In this document: one piece after another, positions 57,792 through 64,000 of the stretch
Layout of the letters: every line of letters begins with the position of its first letter
How positions within the stretch are numbered: the first letter of the stretch is position 1
Assembly (NCBI GenBank): GCA_003116875.1
Contig: BCKT01000003.1
Span: 1,497,185 to 1,561,184, forward strand
Direction of reading: 5' to 3'
Length of the DNA stretch: 64,000 nucleotides
Source: Takashimella koratensis
Lineage: Eukaryota; Basidiomycota; Tremellomycetes; Trichosporonales; Tetragoniomycetaceae
The notes under the pieces: model-generated
Seen by the model: the letters and a program-made list of their open reading frames with translations, nothing else
The model's database searches: none
Told to the model about the DNA's origin: nothing
Program-made: the position numbers and the translations under genes

Positions 57792-60704
57792 ATGACGATT
57801 GGTCTTGGTCTCACTATACCAACTCCCGACTCACCTTCTCTACCTCTCTCACCACCTTCTACTCCTCCGACCCTTCACGCAGACCCCATTCCAGACTCAC
57901 ATCCCAATCTCGACTCACATTCCCCACTCCACTCGTATCCCAACCTCGACCCAATCCCTCTCTCGAATACCCATACCCTATCCTCCCTTCCCGCCCACTC
58001 CCACACGTCCCCTCACACCCGCTCCCACGACCAGGGCCACGCGCACTCCGGTCCTCGCTCTTTAGGCGTTTCCCGCCGCCTCCTACCGGCACCCACCTCT
58101 TCCCTCCCTGGTACCGTCTACACCCGCGACGCCAGCAACCCCTTACGCGCGCCTCCTCCTCCTTCTCTCCTTCTTGACGAAGCCCTTGCCCACGTGTCTT
58201 CTGTGTTCCGACACCGGCGACAACACTCTATCCACGAACCTCTGTGGTCATCTACCGACTCTACCGATATGGCCAATGACGACGCCGACGAGACACCCCT
58301 GATCCTCCCTCGCGCACTCCGGAGTGAAAGAGACCCCTACACGCGGAATCGACGCCATACCCCCACACTTCCCAAACTGCCTTGGATCCGATCCCTGGGC
58401 GGAGGAGGCGGAATGGAACCGCTGGGAACTCAACACCTCCCATTGAGTACTCCTGACCTCGGTACTCCTCATCTCTCAAGCAACAGCACCAGCCCGAACC
58501 TCAGCTCGAACGCCACTTACCCGTCTTCGACCGCGAGCTCTTCGGATATCCCCTCCGACCCGCTACTCGCTTCGTCGATCGCGGTGTCGGTACTCTTTGG
58601 GCTGTTCGTACTGGGCCTCTCCGGCTGGGCGGGGTGGGCATGTCACCGCCGTCGTAGAGCGCGCCGGCTCCGCAGAGGCGACGTAGAGCGTTTCGGATCT
58701 ACCAAAGCGGAGGACGGAGAGGGTGACGGAGAAAGAGAAGGGGAAGGGCTAGACACACCCGTGATCAAAGACAGATCGTTCCGATCTTCTTCGATTGTCG
58801 AGAAAGGACTCATCCCCCGATCCCCATCATCACTCCTCGCGAGCCCGACCCCTACTCTCTCACCAGAACTCGACTTGCCGGTACGCGACAGTCGTCGGAA
58901 AGTATCATTCGTCGAGTACCCATATACCTACGCTTACTCCCCGGACGAGCCTGGTTCGCCATGGTCTTCACGTCCACAGGAGTTCCATGTGGTTACTCAA
59001 TCCGAGGTACACGCCGAGACACAGCCTAGGTCTTCGTCCCTACCGCAACAGGGCTTAAACGCGCAGGCGTTCACTCGCTCGCCGTACCCGGGGTACGGGT
59101 TCCCACAAGCCGACGGGGCATACGCTTACCGCGCCACATGTACCTCATGGGCCGCTGAGACCGAGGACACCGAAGACACTGGCGACTTGGGCAATGTCGA
59201 GCACGAACCCCACCTCGATTCAGTGGGGGACCACGGGGTCGACTGCGGTCGGGAAGACCACCACTCCGGCCGAGACGTCGAGGTCCAAAGTGTCCACAGT
59301 CTCCAGAGTGGCCGAAGTATCCGACGTGCCTCGACTCCGCAGTCAGTCGGAGAAGAACGACAATCGGTGGTTTCGGCGCATTCGGCCTTCTCGGAGCACT
59401 CAGAGGTCTCCCTCAGGTCGGCCGACGAAGTCGATGCGGCCGACTGGATACGTGATATCGTCCCTGCGCCGAGTATTTTGTCCCCCGACATCGCTGATGA
59501 CACGGTTCTTGATGACTTTGGCAATCAGAGCACATTTGTTGAGCAGCCTCTTACTGGACAGGTGGATGGCCACCAGGAAGAGGAAGAAGAAGAAGAAAAG
59601 GGAGAGGACGAGGACGAAGTACAGATGCACCGACGACCGGGGTGGGACACTCGCCGAAGAGACAGTTTCGATATCCTCCGTGCCTCGCTCTCTATCGATT
59701 CATTGGACGAACCGCTCTGGGCCTTCCCTGCGCCTTTGGAGACGATCGAGGAGGAGGACGGAGATGGCGATGGCAGCTCCTCGGCCTTCGCCGTTACAGA
59801 TGACGATGCAGAGAACAGGGAGCGGGGAAGGGACCGATACCTTCGTCGAGATAGCACGAGCACCATAGCCTCATCTGGCTCGTCTCGCTCGTCTCGTTCT
59901 TCTGGATCACATCGGAGCACTTCCACCAGGTCCTCGATCATCGAAACCCCTCGAGTTGACCGCACAGCTCACCGCCCAGGTGTATACCGCTCCACCTCTC
60001 CCCCATCTCCAACTTCATCCACTTCCTCAGTATCGGCCTACTCGACATCCACAGGCGTCACACGCGTCACTGATGTCTCAGGGCGGCACAGCCTTCCGTG
60101 CCTCTCTAACGAGGCGGAGGATATCGAGCTGGGTCTAAGAAGTGTGCGTGGAGGAGCGAGGAAGAGCTGGGCAGGTCAGGCTTCGGTGATGCCTATGCTT
60201 GACAAGTTCGGAGACGGTGTCAAGACTCGACCTAAGACTGTGATTGGCATCTTCACTTCAACCCTCACGTCGCCCTCCCCACCTTCTATCTCAAGTCCTA
60301 GGTCGTCACCTGTTCGAGAGACAGACGACGTCCACCCGAAATCGCCTCACTCGCCGGTTTCCACACACAGGCGTAACTTCTCCCTTCCTTCGTCTCGAGC
60401 CTCTCGGCCGTCAGTACGCCGCACTACCCTTCCAGCTTCTTCCAAGCTCGCTTCGTCATCCGTTTCATCAGCTCCTCCCGTCCCACAGCTTCCAACAAGT
60501 TTGGAACGGTACCCTAGTCGCCACCGAAGTGGTGGTAGTGGCACCTCCCCTAGTAGCTGGGTAATCACTGCAGGACACGTAGACGACGAACCGAGTGAGA
60601 TCCCGTATTATTACCTTGGCGGAGACGAGTTTGAGGGTAGTTTGGATCGGTTTCCGTCACCGCCTCCTACACCTGTCCCTCATATCCATATCACAACGCA
60701 CTAG
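57792..60704 (+). CDS. Single-pass membrane protein with Ser/Pro-rich ectodomain, unknown function
   Basis: One uninterrupted 970-codon frame from ATG 57792, unusual in this intron-rich region. Residues 1-257 are Pro/Ser/Thr/His-rich, with NST and NAT glycosylation sequons near residue 235. I see no cleavable signal peptide, so the membrane segment may act as a reverse signal-anchor. The segment at about 258-283 (SSIAVSVLFGLFVLGLSGWAGW) is followed by a strong stop-transfer, CHRRRRARRLRRG. The remaining ~680 residues are Ser/Asp/Glu-rich and presumably cytosolic, with an EEEEEE-type acidic run near residue 600 and Ser/Arg-rich stretches. The layout resembles fungal cell-surface sensors and Axl2/Skg6-type anchors, but I detect no named domain, and function is unknown. 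Confidence 0.75.
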   Translation: MTIGLGLTIPTPDSPSLPLSPPSTPPTLHADPIPDSHPNLDSHSPLHSYPNLDPIPLSNTHTLSSLPAHSHTSPHTRSHDQGHAHSGPRSLGVSRRLLPAPTSSLPGTVYTRDASNPLRAPPPPSLLLDEALAHVSSVFRHRRQHSIHEPLWSSTDSTDMANDDADETPLILPRALRSERDPYTRNRRHTPTLPKLPWIRSLGGGGGMEPLGTQHLPLSTPDLGTPHLSSNSTSPNLSSNATYPSSTASSSDIPSDPLLASSIAVSVLFGLFVLGLSGWAGWACHRRRRARRLRRGDVERFGSTKAEDGEGDGEREGEGLDTPVIKDRSFRSSSIVEKGLIPRSPSSLLASPTPTLSPELDLPVRDSRRKVSFVEYPYTYAYSPDEPGSPWSSRPQEFHVVTQSEVHAETQPRSSSLPQQGLNAQAFTRSPYPGYGFPQADGAYAYRATCTSWAAETEDTEDTGDLGNVEHEPHLDSVGDHGVDCGREDHHSGRDVEVQSVHSLQSGRSIRRASTPQSVGEERQSVVSAHSAFSEHSEVSLRSADEVDAADWIRDIVPAPSILSPDIADDTVLDDFGNQSTFVEQPLTGQVDGHQEEEEEEEKGEDEDEVQMHRRPGWDTRRRDSFDILRASLSIDSLDEPLWAFPAPLETIEEEDGDGDGSSSAFAVTDDDAENRERGRDRYLRRDSTSTIASSGSSRSSRSSGSHRSTSTRSSIIETPRVDRTAHRPGVYRSTSPPSPTSSTSSVSAYSTSTGVTRVTDVSGRHSLPCLSNEAEDIELGLRSVRGGARKSWAGQASVMPMLDKFGDGVKTRPKTVIGIFTSTLTSPSPPSISSPRSSPVRETDDVHPKSPHSPVSTHRRNFSLPSSRASRPSVRRTTLPASSKLASSSVSSAPPVPQLPTSLERYPSRHRSGGSGTSPSSWVITAGHVDDEPSEIPYYYLGGDEFEGSLDRFPSPPPTPVPHIHITTH

Positions 60705-61196
60705 ACCAAGTCCCTGTGATAGATTCCGTACGCGCCTATGCCTTATCTCTTCTCTCAGTTTTTCTTCCCGCACCGTCCATTGAGTATTTTGTTTTTTCCC
60801 TCCTCGATAGATCAAACAATTGTCACTGCCACTACCACTACAGTACCTCTGAGAGGTCGAATATAACCTATCCTCAGTACATCCCTCGGCCCCATGAGCA
60901 TGGAGGTTCGAAACAATCTATTTACCATACAGTTTCTTACACATATACCCAAGCGCCCGCCCTTATAACCTATTAGTTATCGCCATCAACGATCCTTTTC
61001 TCAGATGTTCATTTCTGCATTTGTCTGGGAACGTAATTGTACAACAAAGATGCTCGTGTCGATGCAGGATGACAGGAAAATCACGAGAGATGGAGATACT
61101 ATGAACATCATCTAGGTCAGGTTGGCGGGCTGGAGACGTAATTTAATAGCTATGGGCTCCGAAGGAGGTTCAACCCCGGCTTGCCCAAGAGATCAA
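60705..61196. other. Convergent intergenic region membrane protein gene / HDA1
   Basis: 492 bp with two 3' flanks. Nothing further was recognised. Confidence 0.6.
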
Positions 61197-64000
61197 TCAC
61201 GCAAGGACTGCCGGTGCAATGGCTGATCCAGCGACAGGAGAAGAGACACCGTTGGTCGTCGTGACGGGCGGATCTTGAGCCTGAGGGAGCTTGGTCGCGA
61301 CAAACTCTTTCACTTGGGGCAGAACCTGGTGCAGGACGTCGACGACTTTTGCTTTATCTGTGATTCATGGTCAGTTACTGATTCTTCCCCCTTTTCCTCA
61401 ATCCTAAAGTCGCCTCAACTCACCCGAAGTAAAGATCTGCCCGCCCAGTCGCTTCTTCACACCCTCGTCTTCCAAAAGCGGGTGCGTCTTTGGCACATAG
61501 ATCCGGTTAAGCTGTAAAGGATCGTCAGCTGTTCTTCGCCCAGGGTCAAGACAGCCCTGCAGGTCCAGGACAACTTACGCCACGGAACCAATTTCGTTTC
61601 GATTCATTCTGCGGAGCGATGCGCACAATCGAGTGCAGGCCTGCGACCTGAACGACGGCCTTGACTTTGTGTTCGACGTCTGAAGAGACATATGAGCTAC
61701 CACACACAGTCCTGAGAGCAGGGGCCGAAGCTTACCGCGGTGGTTGATGAGGTCCATGATCGCACCGCAGCCCGTCCCATGGCCAATGAGGACGACGTTC
61801 TCAGCTTCCGACAGTCTGGGGACACTGTTAGCTTGCGCCGAGATGACACGGATAGTAACTGAACAAATCGGATGTGACTTACTCGATGTAATTGTCCCAC
61901 AAGTACCGTATCAACTGCGCTTCCTGCTTGTTTCCCTCCTTCGAAACCATTTTCGGGCCCTGCCGAACTTGCTTTAGCTACCTAAAGTGTATCTGAATAG
62001 CTGGCGCAACGTACCTTGTTAGGAATTTGAGACGGTAGCTGACGCAAAATGTTCACGTCGATGAGGTTGAATTTGTTCCCCAAAACCCATTGTACGACCT
62101 CGTCGCTTGTGTCGAGCTGGGCAAAATCAGTTGCTGACTTTTCTCGAATCTTAGCGACTCACCAGGTAGCTGTTTGTCAAGTGGACGTCGGTGGTGGTCA
62201 CGCCATCTGTCTCCACCCGGAGGTTCCCACTAGCATCTCGTCAGCTTCATGCTCATACTCTGTGTGATAAAGGCCCAAGATTGTCTACTTACAAGTCATG
62301 CACAAAGACTACGAGCGTCGACGTTTCACCCGCTTCATATACACCCTCGCTACATTGCGTCAGTTGCGTCATTTCTCTACAAATGCTCGAGACCAACTCA
62401 CTTGCAGATAACCTGCCCACCAAACGACTCTTCCAAGTCCGAGCTGGCCAGAGGGATCTGGAACAGCTGATGTTTGATGAACAAGTGGTGCGCTCTATGA
62501 ATCTTGAGCAAGTCTGGGATCGAGATCACAGGTGAAGAGTCGTCCTCAAGCTTGGCGACTGGGGAACCTGTCAGCTTCACATCCCAGTGCTATATTGGAT
62601 GAGCGGACACTCACTCTCAGCTGGTTCACACGCTTGCACGTCGATGCTCTTCCAATACTTGGACTGAACACGAGCAACCTGGTACATGACCTCGGTGGCA
62701 ACATCGGACGCTTCCATCGGTCCGAGGTCCGCCGGTGTTTCGCCAAGCAGGACGCGAGCGACAGCGAGGGAAGAGTCAGAGATGGCGTTGAGGTTGTACC
62801 CTCCCTGATAGGTTCAGCAACGCAGTCAAGGAAGAGGCTCACCTCAAGAGCAACAACGACTTTGCCACCGGCGAGAGCACAAAGCATGTGCGTCATGTGG
62901 CCGTATCCAGCCGGAGTGACGTGGCATTGACCGAGATGGTCACCGTCAGCTGCGTCGAAACCGGCAGAAACTGGAGAGTTCAGCTCAGTTCTCCCTCCCG
63001 TAAAAAAGCTCACTGATCACGAGGTCGGGCGCAAACTCGTACGCAATCGGCATGACAATCTTTTGGAATGCGTAGATGTAATCGGCGTCACCGAATCCAG
63101 CAGACGGCCAGGGAATGTTGACGGATCTAATCATGAGTAAACCTCCAGACGGGGGGAAAGGATGGGTGACACTCACTTGCCCTCTCCTGCACCCTCTCCA
63201 ACAATGTCGAGCGCGCCAAAGTCGCTGGTAGGGTAGAATCTTCCACCATCGTGCCTATGAACCGAGATGTAGAGGACATTGGGGTCGTCGAAGAATGCTC
63301 GCTGCGTTCCGTTCCCGTGGTGTACGTCCCTGGCATATAGAGTCAGCGATGATCCTCTTTCCAAGAAAAACATCGCACCACTCACCAGTCGAGAATCAAC
63401 ACCTTCTTGGCGTGGCCTAGGCGCATGATCTCCCGAGTTGCTACGGCGACATTGTTGAAGAAACAGAACCCCATGTGCTCGTCTGGTTCGGCGTGGTGCC
63501 CCGGCGGTCGGACAATGGCGAACGCGTTGCGCACTTCGCCTGTGCAAACGGAAATGCAGGCCTGAATGACACCGCCGCATGACAGTCGTGCACAGTGTGC
63601 AGTTTCTCGACAGACGTAGAGCGACAACTGCTCGTAGTACTGCTTGGAGTCGGCAATGTACTCGTCGTCAACCACTAAGAGATTTTTTCGCCACATTAGC
63701 TACAATCCCCATTCTGCCTTTGAGAGCCTTCTTTTGTGCTCCTCGGATGACTGATGACTCACTCTCTAGCGCCTGGACTTTGCCCCAGTGTTCGTCGGTG
63801 TGGACGAGTACGACTTGATCGTAGGTGACTTCCTGGGACGGAAGCTGCTTCATGCGGGAGATCAAGCCGTTCTCGCGAAGGCGGGAGAAGATGCGCTTGA
63901 TACGCATCGGTTCCTCTGGGTGACCGTCGCCAGCGTCGACAATGTGGTCCTCGGTGGGCGTGTACCCGTCTTGGCAGTGAAGCATCATGAGCGGGTCGTA
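61197..64000 (-). CDS. HDA1: Class II histone deacetylase Hda1, 5' end cut by window edge
   Basis: A zinc-dependent deacetylase of histone tails, the catalytic subunit of the Hda1/Clr3-type silencing complex. The frame enters the window at 64000 ([12 protein letters not shown]) and ends at TGA 61199-61197; the N-terminus is outside. Catalytic motifs: [20 protein letters not shown] (His pair), [12 protein letters not shown] (zinc Asp/His), [12 protein letters not shown] and [13 protein letters not shown] (second zinc Asp). The gate region includes [15 protein letters not shown]. Downstream sequence corresponds to the Arb2-like domain found at the C-terminus of fungal Hda1. The tail ends in [18 protein letters not shown]. 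Many short introns interrupt the gene. The catalytic set looks intact. Confidence 0.92.

Overview
The window is nuclear DNA of an intron-rich, fairly GC-rich fungus. Short spliceosomal introns (about 50-130 nt, GTGAGT/GTAAGT donors, CTGAC/CTAAC-like branch sites) and the gene set (Hda1, Iml1, Vms1, Nop12, a GATA factor with a WC-2-type finger) indicate a basidiomycete. I suspect a tremellomycete, but that is inference. Nothing bacterial or viral was seen. The exon models were joined by hand from splice signals and protein homology; for BET1, the CHORD gene, the alcohol dehydrogenase, FAL1, IML1, VMS1, calmodulin and the DUF1365 pair I checked the reading phase across every junction.

Layout. 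0-12 kb: the first exon of a low-complexity protein, BET1 SNARE (-), a CHORD/CS co-chaperone (+), a D-arabinitol-dehydrogenase-like enzyme (-) and splicing factor SF3A3 (-). 12-26.7 kb: FAL1/eIF4A-III (+), divergent from SF3A3 across a ~320 bp shared promoter; the TORC1 regulator IML1 (+); NOP12 (-), tail to tail with IML1; and a GATA factor (+). 27.5-47.5 kb is the unusual part. It holds four RNase H1 genes in tandem on the minus strand, of which only one is complete. Next come a secreted double-psi-beta-barrel protein, then two tandem DUF1365 genes. The DUF1365 pair is bracketed by two arrays of diverged ~210 bp repeats in opposite orientation. 48-64 kb returns to housekeeping genes: a small Gly/Met-rich protein (-), VMS1 (-), calmodulin (+), AIP1 (-), a single-pass membrane protein (+) and HDA1 (-, cut by the window end).

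Shared themes. SF3A3 and FAL1, both mRNA-splicing/EJC genes, share one intergenic promoter. FAL1 and calmodulin are both divided into micro-exons. The 27.5-47.5 kb stretch combines two local gene-family expansions, repeats, an assembly gap and long gene-poor spacers, so it reads as a duplication-prone island inside conserved housekeeping DNA. The best candidate for something undescribed is the RNase H1 cluster. Three copies lack the hybrid-binding domain, two have His in place of the fourth catalytic Asp, and at least two carry new low-complexity or basic C-terminal tails. A second candidate is the inverted repeat arrays around the DUF1365 pair.
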